From assembly GCF_001644035.1 (NCBI RefSeq), contig NZ_LUUG01000122.1:1-64000 (forward strand): 64,000 nt of DNA, written 5' to 3'. The position numbers were made by a program, and so were the translations under genes. The first letter of the stretch is position 1, and each line of letters opens with the position of its first letter. Positions 56,199 to 64,000 of the stretch are shown one piece after another. The notes under the pieces were generated by a model, which saw nothing but the letters and a program-made list of their open reading frames with translations, did no database searches and was not told the origin of the DNA. This DNA comes from Methylomonas methanica (GTDB lineage: Bacteria > Pseudomonadota > Gammaproteobacteria > Methylococcales > Methylomonadaceae).

Positions 56199-57188
56199 CT
56201 AAACCGAGGGCGTGTGCTCTTTCTCGTAGTGCTCGTAGGCGGCAACTATCCGCTGCACCAAAGGATGCCTGACCACATCGCGCACGCCGAAAAAGGTAAA
56301 ACTGATACCCTCCACATCCTTCAGCACTTTCAACACATGCTTCAAACCGGACATTTTTTCGTTGGGCAAATCGATTTGCGTGACATCGCCGGTAATCACC
56401 GCCGTGGAGCCGAAACCGATCCGGGTCAGAAACATCTTGATCTGTTCGACTGTGGTATTTTGCGCTTCATCCAAAATAATGAAGGAGTCGTTCAAGGTTC
56501 GGCCGCGCATAAAGGCTAAGGGCGCTACTTCGATGACATTTTTTTCCAGCAATTTCTCGACGCGTTCGAAGCCCAACATGTCGTAAAGCGCATCGTACAG
56601 CGGCCGCAAATAAGGATCGACTTTTTGCGCCATGTCGCCCGGTAGGAAACCCAATTTCTCGCCGGCTTCCACTGCGGGTCTCACCAGGATAATCCGCCGT
56701 ACCGTCTCGTTTTGCAACGCGTCAACCGCGCAAGCCACCGCCAGATAGGTTTTACCGGTACCGGCGGGACCGACGCCGAAGTTGATGTCGTGCGACAGGA
56801 TTTTGCGCAGATAGTCCTGCTGATTGAAGCCGCGCCCCTTGATCACACCGCGTTTGGTTTTAATCGCTACCGGCTCCAACCTCACGGGCGGAGCCGCCTG
56901 CAATAGCTGATCGATACTGGCATCCTGTAAACTCAAATGCACCTGTTCCGGGGTAATTTCTTCCCGCTCGGTCAGTTCGAACAATTTCTGAATCACCGCG
57001 CAAGCTGCTGTGACAGCTGCATCAACGCCCGTCACTTTGAAATGATTGCTGCGATTGGCGATCTCCACCTGCAAGCGTTGCTCGATTTGGCGGATATGCG
57101 CATCCAACTGCCCGCAAAAATTGGACAGGCGTTGCGCATCGGCGGGTAATAGAGTGATTTCTTGCGAAAAATGGCTGGCGGTCAACAC
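56199..57188 (-). CDS. ybeZ: PhoH-like ATPase YbeZ
   Basis: A 329-residue P-loop NTPase. Walker A GPAGTGKTYLA and Walker B FIILDEAQNTT are present, with a KH-like N-terminus. It interacts with YbeY in RNA metabolism in E. coli. The GTG start shares bases with the miaB stop (TAGTG), giving tight coupling. Length is somewhat shorter than E. coli YbeZ (346). Confidence 0.95.
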   Translation of the reverse strand: MLTASHFSQEITLLPADAQRLSNFCGQLDAHIRQIEQRLQVEIANRSNHFKVTGVDAAVTAACAVIQKLFELTEREEITPEQVHLSLQDASIDQLLQAAPPVRLEPVAIKTKRGVIKGRGFNQQDYLRKILSHDINFGVGPAGTGKTYLAVACAVDALQNETVRRIILVRPAVEAGEKLGFLPGDMAQKVDPYLRPLYDALYDMLGFERVEKLLEKNVIEVAPLAFMRGRTLNDSFIILDEAQNTTVEQIKMFLTRIGFGSTAVITGDVTQIDLPNEKMSGLKHVLKVLKDVEGISFTFFGVRDVVRHPLVQRIVAAYEHYEKEHTPSV

Positions 57189-58543
57189 TAGGCGGTCTGC
57201 GTAATTTTTTCTATGGACGATTCCACCAGGCGGCCCCGTAGCGAATTGGGCAAGGCTTCGGCAATGTAGACATCGACAAATTGCCCGATCAAGCGCGGGT
57301 GCCCGGCGAAATTGACGGCGCGATTATTTTCGGTACGGCCGGTCAGGTGCAGCGGGTTTTTCTTGGAAATGCCTTCTACCAGTACGCTTTGCACGCTACC
57401 GATCATCGCTTCGGAAATCGCCATGAACATCTCGTTAAGCCGGTCTTTCAGGCGCTTCAGACGCTGTTCCTTAACCGCCATACTGACGTCATCGGCAAAA
57501 TTGGCCGCCGGCGTACCCGGCCGAGCGCTGAAGATAAAACTGTAAGACAAGTCATAACCGACCTCCTCAATCAGTGCCATGGTATCTTCAAAATCCTGTT
57601 CGGTTTCGCCGGGAAAACCGACGATGAAATCCGAAGACAGGCTGATGCCTGGCCGCACGGCCTTCATTTTGCGCATGATTTCCAGATAATCTTCACGCAT
57701 ATGGCCGCGCTTCATCTCGGCCAAAATGCGGTTGCTGCCGCTTTGCACCGGTAAATGCAAATGATTGACCAGCTGCGGAATCTCAGCGAACGCTTCGATG
57801 ATGTCGTCGGTGAACTCTAAGGGATGCGAGGTGGTGAAGCGAATACGGTCTATACCGTCGACAGCAGCGACAAAATGCAACAACAGCGCAAAGCTGGCGA
57901 CATCACCGTCTTCCATCGCACCGCGATAGGCATTAACGTTTTGGCCGAGCAGATTGATCTCGCGCACGCCTTGCTTGGCTAGCGTCTCAATCTCGGCAAT
58001 CACATCGTTAAGCGGCCTGCTGACTTCTTCACCGCGCGTGTAAGGCACTACACAATAGGTACAATATTTACTGCACCCTTCCATTACGGACACATAGGCC
58101 TTAGGGCCTTCCGCACGCGGTTCCGGTAAATTATCGAATTTTTCAATTTCGGGAAAAGAAATATCCACGACATGCTTACCACCGCTGCGCGCCTGGTTTA
58201 ACAACTCCGGCAGGCGGTGCAAGGTTTGCGGACCAAACACGATGTCTACATACGGCGCGCGTTTTTGCAAGGCGGCACCTTCTTGGCTGGCAACGCAGCC
58301 ACCGACGCCGATAATCACACCGGGACGTTTATCTTTGATTTTTTTCCAGCGCCCGACGGCGGAAAACACTTTTTCCTGGGCTTTTTCGCGTATCGAACAA
58401 GTGTTTAGTAACAGCACATCGGCGTGTTCCGGAATGTCGGTCAATTCCATCCCGTGCGATGCCATCAATACGTCCCGCATTTTATCGGAATCGTATTCGT
58501 TCATTTGACAGCCGTTAGTCTGTATATAAAGTTTTTGCGCCAT
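57188..58543 (-). CDS. miaB: tRNA-2-methylthio-N6-dimethylallyladenosine synthase
   Basis: A 451-residue radical-SAM methylthiotransferase modifying A37 of tRNAs that read UNN codons. The UPF0004 domain with three cysteines ([25 protein letters not shown]), the radical-SAM [15 protein letters not shown] and a C-terminal TRAM domain are all present. It heads the operon with ybeZ, ybeY and corC. A terminator for the upstream gene set lies 34 bases before its start. Confidence 0.97.
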   Translation of the reverse strand: MAQKLYIQTNGCQMNEYDSDKMRDVLMASHGMELTDIPEHADVLLLNTCSIREKAQEKVFSAVGRWKKIKDKRPGVIIGVGGCVASQEGAALQKRAPYVDIVFGPQTLHRLPELLNQARSGGKHVVDISFPEIEKFDNLPEPRAEGPKAYVSVMEGCSKYCTYCVVPYTRGEEVSRPLNDVIAEIETLAKQGVREINLLGQNVNAYRGAMEDGDVASFALLLHFVAAVDGIDRIRFTTSHPLEFTDDIIEAFAEIPQLVNHLHLPVQSGSNRILAEMKRGHMREDYLEIMRKMKAVRPGISLSSDFIVGFPGETEQDFEDTMALIEEVGYDLSYSFIFSARPGTPAANFADDVSMAVKEQRLKRLKDRLNEMFMAISEAMIGSVQSVLVEGISKKNPLHLTGRTENNRAVNFAGHPRLIGQFVDVYIAEALPNSLRGRLVESSIEKITQTA

Positions 58544-58576
58544 GCTTGATGAGATACCTCAACTACTCTCACTAAC

Positions 58577-58602
58577 AAAAAACCCCCATCTCGCGACGGG
58601 GG
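58577..58602 (-). terminator. Terminator of the ODP operon
   Basis: Read on the minus strand: CCCCCGTC-GCGA-GATGGGGG then TTTTTT, an eight-pair stem with one G-T pair and a GNRA-type loop. It separates the ODP/chemoreceptor-like pair from miaB. Confidence 0.92.
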
Positions 58603-58648
58603 CTCGTAATGGCCGGATTATAAACCCAATTTTCGGCAAATGCTTGTT

Positions 58649-59377
58649 TTATACGGCAATCCCCACTTGCAAGGCCTCGAACCAATCCAGAAAACGCTTC
58701 ACATCATCGCCTTTGAACATCCGGCCATGTTGCGGCGCCAAAATGTCGATATCCAGTTTCCTGACCCTATCGATCCAGGCCCGCTTGGCTTGATTGGAGG
58801 GCATCCAACGCTGATGGAAATAACGCATTTTCTCCACGTGCATATCAAAATTCTCCACAAACACCGGCATAGCCGGCGCTTCCAGGGCGGCACCGACATC
58901 ACCGGACATCAGGATTTTGGCGTGCGGATCGTAAATATGGAAATTGGCGGAGGCATGCAGGTAGTGCGCGGGCACGATTTGCAACTCGGTACTGCCGAGA
59001 TTGATGACACCGCCATGATCGGGAATCGGCACATATTCGATAGTTTCACAGCCAAAATGCCTTAAAAAACCTTCCCACAAAGCCGAGGCATGCAGCTTGG
59101 CGTTGGGCAGCGCCTGATCCCATAAACCTAAAGACGAAATGATATCCGGATCTTGATGCGATGCGAACAAATCGGTAATTTCCTCGACCGGGGCATGGTG
59201 CAAAACTGCCGCCAGCATTGGCGCAAACAGTTCTATGCCGCCCGGATCGATCAATAAGCAGCGATTAGCGGTCCTCACCATATATTGGTTGGTATCGATA
59301 ATCTTCTCGGGCTTATGTTCGTCGCGTCCCAACATTATCCATTGGTAGGCGCCCTCATAAATTTTGGTCATTCTCAT
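58649..59377 (-). CDS. ODP-type di-iron beta-lactamase-fold protein
   Basis: A 242-residue protein of the flavodi-iron-like metallo-beta-lactamase fold without a flavodoxin domain. Metal-ligand regions: SHQDPDI (His74, Asp76, Asp78), VPAHYLH (His138), SGDVG (Asp160) and PQHGRM (His217). The HQDPD form is typical of the oxygen-binding di-iron protein (ODP) group. ODP of Treponema denticola has been described as an oxygen/iron sensor for chemotaxis, with little reductase activity. Here the gene lies 41 bases after a chemoreceptor-tip-like gene on the same strand, and the operon ends at a strong terminator. Start could also be Met3. Confidence 0.85.
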   Translation of the reverse strand: MRMTKIYEGAYQWIMLGRDEHKPEKIIDTNQYMVRTANRCLLIDPGGIELFAPMLAAVLHHAPVEEITDLFASHQDPDIISSLGLWDQALPNAKLHASALWEGFLRHFGCETIEYVPIPDHGGVINLGSTELQIVPAHYLHASANFHIYDPHAKILMSGDVGAALEAPAMPVFVENFDMHVEKMRYFHQRWMPSNQAKRAWIDRVRKLDIDILAPQHGRMFKGDDVKRFLDWFEALQVGIAV

Positions 59378-59418
59378 GCTAACTGTACCTCTTGGCGATA
59401 CTGGATTTGATTGGCGCG

Positions 59419-60033
59419 CTATTCGGCGACGTTAATAATCGTCAACGCACTCCGACATTTATGCACTTTGTCGTTGATTATTTGCGCAGCGTTGTCGACG
59501 CTTTCAGCGACCGCTTGCAGACTTTGCAGATACTCGCCCGCTTGCGACGCCTCAATACGGGAGTTGGCAGCAATCACCCGGGCCGCCCTAGCTGGATGCA
59601 TCACGTCCGCCAACTTAATCAATAATTCCGAAACCTGAATAATAAACTCGCGATGACAAACCTGATTTCTTTGTCTGACTTGTTGCAATGGGGCGTTCAA
59701 AGAATCGGCATATCGAGCGCCGACAGCCAACTGCCCGACCTTCTCGAAACGTCTGCACGCTTCTGTCATGCGTTGTTCATTGACTGTCAGGCGATAGAGG
59801 TGGAAAGCGTATTCGTTGATGTTATTGACCAATTCGATCGTATCCTTGGCCAATTCGTTGATGAAGTCGGTAATGGGCTGGAAGCCCTTGGCCTTTTCCC
59901 CGGCTCGAAAGGCAATCGCTTTGGCATTGGCTGCCGCTAGGGAAATTTCCTTGGCCACTTCCATCACCGCGCTCAATTCGGCGGCGATGGAGGCCACAGC
60001 GACAAACTGGGACTTGGTTTGATTGACTTGCAT
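59419..60033 (-). CDS. Soluble chemoreceptor-tip-like protein
   Basis: A 204-residue, nearly all-helical protein without membrane segment or signal peptide. Residues about 30-70 (ISLAAANAKAIAFRAGEKAK, then GFQPITDFINELAKDTIE) align with the chemoreceptor hairpin tip (the ALNAAVEAARAGExGRGFAVVAxEVRxLA block), but the turn is altered: EAARAGE is AFRAGE and the EVR contact is FIN. The remaining helices resemble the return arm. It may be a minimal or divergent receptor, or a partner that binds CheA/CheW weakly. Its co-transcribed neighbour encodes an ODP sensor-type protein. Confidence 0.75.
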   Translation of the reverse strand: MQVNQTKSQFVAVASIAAELSAVMEVAKEISLAAANAKAIAFRAGEKAKGFQPITDFINELAKDTIELVNNINEYAFHLYRLTVNEQRMTEACRRFEKVGQLAVGARYADSLNAPLQQVRQRNQVCHREFIIQVSELLIKLADVMHPARAARVIAANSRIEASQAGEYLQSLQAVAESVDNAAQIINDKVHKCRSALTIINVAE

Positions 60034-60133
60034 ACTGAAAGACCCTCGGATCGACGATAAATTTATTTATAGCTTAGCCGACAAATAAATACCCGTGCTA
60101 TTTGAGTTTCTAATAAATGCGCGTCAACCCCGG

Positions 60134-60826
60134 TTATTTAGGTCGATAATGAGTCGGATCGTCCACGCCCAGATTTTCAAAACCGGCCGCACGCAATCGG
60201 CAGGCATCGCACACGCCGCAAGCTCTGCCCTTGATATCCGCTGAATAGCAGGAAACGGTATCCGCGTAATTTACACCCAGTGCCAAGCCTTTTTGAATGA
60301 TCTCGGCTTTACTCAGTGCTATCAACGGCGTGTGAATTTGAATTTTATGCCCTTCCACTCCGGCTTTGGTGCCCAGGTTGGCCATATCCTGAAAAGCTTT
60401 AATAAATTCCGGCCGACAATCGGGGTAACCGGAATAATCGACAGCATTCACACCGATAAATACGTCATGCGCTTTCACCACTTCAGCCCAACCCAGGGCA
60501 AACGCCAAAAATATAGTGTTTCTGGCCGGCACATAAGTCACCGGAATGCCGGCTTGCGGAGAAGTCGGCACATCAATCCGGGCATCGGTTAAAGCGGACC
60601 CCCCGATTGCGCTCAACCCGAGGCTGATAATCTTGTGATCGGCGACCTGATAGTGCTTGGCAATTCTCCGCGAAGCTTCCAATTCGGCATTGTGGCGCTG
60701 GCCGTAATCAAAACTCAATGCGTAGCAAGCAAACCCTTGTTGCTTGGCAAGCGCCAATACCGTTATAGAATCCAGGCCGCCGGACAACAAAATGATTGCC
60801 GGTCTGGAACTGCTGTTATTTTCCAC
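60134..60826 (-). CDS. queC: 7-cyano-7-deazaguanine synthase
   Basis: A 230-residue enzyme that makes preQ0 from carboxydeazaguanine in queuosine synthesis. The PP-loop [16 protein letters not shown] and the zinc cysteines near the C-terminus ([20 protein letters not shown]) are intact. It overlaps queE by 11 bases and is the last gene of the tolB-pal-cpoB-queE-queC run. Confidence 0.96.
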   Translation of the reverse strand: MENNSSSRPAIILLSGGLDSITVLALAKQQGFACYALSFDYGQRHNAELEASRRIAKHYQVADHKIISLGLSAIGGSALTDARIDVPTSPQAGIPVTYVPARNTIFLAFALGWAEVVKAHDVFIGVNAVDYSGYPDCRPEFIKAFQDMANLGTKAGVEGHKIQIHTPLIALSKAEIIQKGLALGVNYADTVSCYSADIKGRACGVCDACRLRAAGFENLGVDDPTHYRPK

Positions 60827-61466
60827 GCGCGTCGTTCCAAAGAAATTTATGTAATTGAATTTGAAACCGAACCTGTAATTGGTCGGCCAAAATACGCTCG
60901 GCCAGTTCGGTAGGTGACATCACATCCATCACCGGCGAGAACAGTACTTGGCAATGTTCAACTAAGCGATATAGCTCAAGTTGCTGTTTGGCCCATTGGT
61001 AATCGGCGGCGTCGGCAATCACGAATTTGACTTGGTCGTGCGCCGTTAAATACTGGATATTGTCATACCGATTGCGCTCAAGCTCACCGGAACTCGGCGT
61101 TTTCAAATCCATCACTTTACTGACTCGGCTATCGACCGCCGCCACATCCAGGGCACCGCTGGTTTCCAGCGACACCTGGTAACCGGCATCGAGCAGTCTA
61201 ACCATTAAAGAATTACACGCCGGTTGTGCCAAAGGTTCGCCGCCGGTTACCGTCACATAGCGAGTCTTGTAATGGCCAACTTGCTGGAGAATATCGTCGA
61301 TACTGAGTTTTTCGCCGCCGTTGAAAGCGTAAGCGGTATCGCAATAGTTGCAACGCAAAGGGCAGCCAGTCAAGCGAATAAATACGGTAGGCAGCCCCAC
61401 CGTATTCGCCTCGCCTTGCAGGGAATAGAATATTTCGGTAATACGTAGCGTTTGATCCATCCGCAC
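60816..61466 (-). CDS. queE: 7-carboxy-7-deazaguanine synthase
   Basis: A 216-residue radical-SAM enzyme of queuosine biosynthesis. The cluster motif CPLRCNYC (CxxxCxxC) follows [20 protein letters not shown], and [14 protein letters not shown] is the SAM-binding GGEP. It is coupled to queC downstream and lies six bases after cpoB, the gene order common in gammaproteobacteria. Confidence 0.96.
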   Translation of the reverse strand: MRMDQTLRITEIFYSLQGEANTVGLPTVFIRLTGCPLRCNYCDTAYAFNGGEKLSIDDILQQVGHYKTRYVTVTGGEPLAQPACNSLMVRLLDAGYQVSLETSGALDVAAVDSRVSKVMDLKTPSSGELERNRYDNIQYLTAHDQVKFVIADAADYQWAKQQLELYRLVEHCQVLFSPVMDVMSPTELAERILADQLQVRFQIQLHKFLWNDARGK

Positions 61467-61472
61467 GCCAAT

Positions 61473-62315
61473 TTATTGCGGCATTTGCGCCAGCTTTTTT
61501 TCCGCCAAATGCGCAGCAGTGGTGCCTGGATAGCTGGTAGTCACCCGCGTCAGATAATCGCGAGCTTTTGCGGTGTTTTGCAGATCGAATTCGATATAGC
61601 CCAGTTTCAACAAGGCATCCGGCACTTTAGAGCTGTTGGGGTATTGGCTGACCACCTTATTGAACGCGCCGCGCGCCGCATCGAATTCCCGGTTGATCTT
61701 ATACGCTTCCGCCAACCAATACTGAGAATTGTCGGCAAACTCGCCGGCCGGAAAATCTTTCAGCAAATCCTGAAACATTTTGATGGCTTGGGCATTGTGG
61801 CCGTTACGCAACGTGTCGTAAGCCGACTGATACCTTTCCTTTTCGTTGCCTTGTGCTGCCGTCGCGGTCGGCTTATTGTCCACTACGACGGGCGCTGCCG
61901 GAGCTGGCGTCGCAGTTGTGACTGGCGCCGGAGTTGGTGCAACCGGGGCCGCTGGCGCAGAAGGTTGAGCAGCCGCCGCATCAGCTGGTGCTGGTGCGGG
62001 AGATGATTGACCCGACGGCGCTGGCCCGCCGGCGGTAAGCGCCTGCATCCGATCATCAAGATCGGAGTACATATTGCTCTGTTTTCTTTGCAAGTCGGCG
62101 ATGGTCTGGGATTGCTCCTCGACCATGCCGCGCAATTGTTGCACTTCGGACTGTAACTGCTCTAATCTGCCCAATACCTCAAAAATAGCATTGTCAGTGG
62201 CGGCCGGCTGCGCATAAGCATTCGCGGCCGGATAACCGGCGCCGTTAGGCGCAGCATCGGCTTCGGCACATAAGCCAAAGCCGAGACCCAGTATCAGAAG
62301 CGCACGCTTACTCAT
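61473..62315 (-). CDS. cpoB: Cell division coordinator CpoB (YbgF)
   Basis: A 280-residue periplasmic protein. Start at 62315 (MSKRALLILGLGFGLCAEAD) overlaps the pal stop (ATGA); a longer frame from 62351 lies within pal. After the signal peptide comes the YbgF trimerisation coiled coil (LGRLEQLQSEVQQLRGMVEE), a long Pro/Ala-rich linker (about residues 95-155) and three TPRs (AYDTLRNGHNAQAIKMFQDL onwards). It links Tol-Pal to cell-wall synthesis during constriction. The linker is longer than in E. coli. Confidence 0.93.
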   Translation of the reverse strand: MSKRALLILGLGFGLCAEADAAPNGAGYPAANAYAQPAATDNAIFEVLGRLEQLQSEVQQLRGMVEEQSQTIADLQRKQSNMYSDLDDRMQALTAGGPAPSGQSSPAPAPADAAAAQPSAPAAPVAPTPAPVTTATPAPAAPVVVDNKPTATAAQGNEKERYQSAYDTLRNGHNAQAIKMFQDLLKDFPAGEFADNSQYWLAEAYKINREFDAARGAFNKVVSQYPNSSKVPDALLKLGYIEFDLQNTAKARDYLTRVTTSYPGTTAAHLAEKKLAQMPQ

Positions 62316-62884
62316 TGATAGCCAACTTCCACGCGGCGATTTTGCTGCCAAGCTGATTCGTCATGGCCAGACACGACAGGTTTTTCTTCACCGTAACTAA
62401 CTACTTCCAATTGGCTCGCGGTGACGCCTTGTGAACGCATCATTCTCTCTACTGATTTAGAACGTTGTTCGCCCAGTGCGATGTTGTATTCGCTGGAACC
62501 GCGCTCGTCGGCATGGCCGGACAGGATAACGTGTTGATTGGGATGTGAAGCCAAGTAACGTGCATGTGCTGCTACGACAGGCACGTATTCTTGTTTGACT
62601 TGGCTGCTATCGATTTCGAAGTAAATGACTTGTTTGGACAACGGGTTGTTAGGATCGCTGAATTCAGGCCCCAGGTTTGCGCCGGAACCGGAACCAAAGC
62701 TGCTACCGTTACCTGAACCGAATTGGCTGCCGGACATCGAGCCATCGTTGTAACCGCTGGTAGAAGCGTCGGTGCCTTGGGTAGAAGAATCCGCCAAGCC
62801 TTCTTCTTCGGTTGAGCTACAGCCGGTCGTTACCAAAATCGCAGTCATGGCTAAAGCCAAATAGGTTTTGTTAAATCTCATCAA
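62312..62884 (-). CDS. pal: Peptidoglycan-associated lipoprotein Pal
   Basis: A 190-residue outer-membrane lipoprotein. The lipobox is VTTGC, followed by a Gly/Ser-rich linker (about residues 25-75), and the OmpA-like domain has VIYFEIDSSQVKQEY, LSGHADERGSSEYNIALGEQ and RSKSVERMM, the residues that hold meso-DAP. It anchors the outer membrane to peptidoglycan and binds TolB. The linker with GSGNGSSFGSGSG is longer than in E. coli Pal. Confidence 0.96.
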   Translation of the reverse strand: MMRFNKTYLALAMTAILVTTGCSSTEEEGLADSSTQGTDASTSGYNDGSMSGSQFGSGNGSSFGSGSGANLGPEFSDPNNPLSKQVIYFEIDSSQVKQEYVPVVAAHARYLASHPNQHVILSGHADERGSSEYNIALGEQRSKSVERMMRSQGVTASQLEVVSYGEEKPVVSGHDESAWQQNRRVEVGYQ

Positions 62885-62945
62885 TTTTCTCCAAATATTA
62901 AGTAAAACTCAGGTAGCGATAGTGTGAGGGCTATCGCGCTTGCAA

Positions 62946-64000
62946 TCAAGGTGCCCAGGCCGGTTCGCGGACCTCGCCACTCTCGAATGCCAATTTTTGT
63001 TGCATCGCGCCATCGGTAGACACTACCGATAAGGCCGACCGGCCGCCGCGATTCGCGGCAAATAAAACCATGCTGCCATTAGGCGCAAAGCTGGGTGATT
63101 CGTCAAGATTACCCTCGGTCAATACGTTCACGGTGCGCGAAGCCATATCCATAACCGCAATCTTATAGCCACCACCACTGCCGGTTACCATCGCTAAGCT
63201 TCTGCCATCTGCGGAAAAACGGCCTCTAGCGTTATAGTCGCCCTGGAAAGTGACACGACTGGCCTTGCCACCTAAGGCAGGCATCAGGTAAAGCTGCGGT
63301 TTACCGCCTTGATCGGACGTAAACAAGATAGAACTGCCGTCTGGCGACCAAGTTGGCTCGGTATCGATGGACAAACCGCTGGTCAGACGCGTCAAAGAGC
63401 GACTACCCAAATTCAATACGTAAACATCCGGACTGCCGTCTTTTGACAGCGTAATCGCTAGACGGCTGCCATCCGGTGAAAAAGCCGGCGCCCCGTTGAT
63501 GCCAGGATATGACGAAACGCTTTCCCGTTGACCCGTCGCCAAAGTTTGCACCCAAATTTCCGAACGTTTGGTGTGGAAGGATACATAAGCGATTTTACTG
63601 CCGTCCGGCGACCATGCAGGTGCCATAATCGGCTCCGGCGATTCGGCAATCGTGCGCGGGTTGTAACCGTCGGCATCGGCGACTTGCAGCATAAACTGCT
63701 TGCCGTTGCCGCGGCGAACGCTGGTAACATAAGCAATACGGGTGTTAAACGCACCTTTGCGACCGGTTAGTTTTTCGTAAATCAGGTCACTGATGTGGTG
63801 AGCGGCACGGCGCAATTCGTTGGCGCCAGCGGTCAAACGATAGCCCATCAACAACTGACCGTTATGCACGTTGAACAAATGAAACTGGATGTTGTAGCTA
63901 CCACCATTGCCGACCACTTGGCCAATAGCCATATAATCTTGGCCCAGGACCTGCCAATCCTTAAAGTTAACGCGCTCCGGCTCACTGGGCTTGGTCAACA
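62946..64000 (-). CDS. tolB: Tol-Pal system protein TolB (N-terminus outside window)
   Basis: The last about 351 residues of a periplasmic beta-propeller protein. The C-terminal part of the first domain ([20 protein letters not shown]) is followed by WD-like TolB repeats, each with the pattern [37 protein letters not shown] and so on. The frame is open to the window edge, so the signal peptide and true start are missing (E. coli TolB has 430 residues). pal lies 61 bases downstream. Confidence 0.95.
   Translation of the reverse strand, partial: LTKPSEPERVNFKDWQVLGQDYMAIGQVVGNGGSYNIQFHLFNVHNGQLLMGYRLTAGANELRRAAHHISDLIYEKLTGRKGAFNTRIAYVTSVRRGNGKQFMLQVADADGYNPRTIAESPEPIMAPAWSPDGSKIAYVSFHTKRSEIWVQTLATGQRESVSSYPGINGAPAFSPDGSRLAITLSKDGSPDVYVLNLGSRSLTRLTSGLSIDTEPTWSPDGSSILFTSDQGGKPQLYLMPALGGKASRVTFQGDYNARGRFSADGRSLAMVTGSGGGYKIAVMDMASRTVNVLTEGNLDESPSFAPNGSMVLFAANRGGRSALSVVSTDGAMQQKLAFESGEVREPAWAP

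Noticed and set aside
1-64000. tRNA, rRNA or CRISPR array
   Set aside because: No cloverleaf with a TTCRA loop and CCA-type end, no rRNA core sequence and no regularly spaced direct repeats were noticed in non-coding stretches; a covariance-model scan would be decisive.

Overview
The window looks like a chromosomal segment of a type I (gammaproteobacterial) methanotroph close to Methylomonas. The main evidence is an intact XoxF-type lanthanide-dependent methanol dehydrogenase followed by its periplasmic partner XoxJ (38041-40845). A bacterial glycogen cluster, a SulP/carbonic anhydrase pair and gammaproteobacterial housekeeping operons (tolB-pal-cpoB-queE-queC; miaB-ybeZ-ybeY-corC) fit the same picture. 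Genus-level placement is an inference from gene content.

Layout. 1-161: start of a SulP transporter on the minus strand, cut by the window edge. 811-5601: a MacA-MacB-outer-membrane-lipoprotein tripartite efflux operon with two hairpin repeat elements between macB and the outer membrane gene. 5602-8720: an accessory strip with two unrecognised genes, five copies of a REP hairpin, an antitoxin whose ParE-like toxin is cut short at a REP, and a RAYT transposase bracketed by two inverted REPs. 8727-11594: uracil-DNA glycosylase, exonuclease III and an APC amino-acid permease. 11768-17054: a TlpA-like thioredoxin diverging from a large TonB-dependent receptor, followed by a Tat-exported amidohydrolase. 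17123-22123: a FitAB/VapBC-type module, an rRNA-type methyltransferase, and an azoR-pirin-ygiD operon diverging from a LysR regulator with a clear operator dyad. 22205-24678: an AT-rich LprI-domain gene, a decayed porin and a duplicated 3' end of the LysR gene. 24827-37784: a VPLPA-CTERM protein, SulP plus carbonic anhydrase, SDR, KTSC, IMPase-like, CHK-kinase-like and threonine aldolase genes, the ydbH-ynbE-ydbL envelope operon, a lipoprotein, hslO and msrA. 38041-40845: xoxF-xoxJ. 40861-49155: malQ, a GH57 enzyme and glgC diverging from glgB-glgA. 49145-54905: a small secretin-domain-like protein, then a PotD-like binding protein directly followed by a CACHE-PAS-GAF-PAS-GGDEF-EAL protein. 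54898-58543: corC, ybeY, ybeZ, miaB. 58649-60033: an ODP-type di-iron protein and a soluble chemoreceptor-tip-like protein. 60134-64000: queC, queE, cpoB, pal and the 3' part of tolB.

The systems most worth a second look are the ODP/chemoreceptor-tip pair (a possible oxygen or iron sensor), the NspS/MbaA-like binding protein/c-di-GMP pair, the REP/RAYT locus that ends inside a toxin gene, the LysR operator over its own ribosome binding site, and a gene-free interval with two terminator-like hairpins that may encode a small RNA. No tRNA, rRNA or CRISPR array was recognised. Nothing here was checked against a database.
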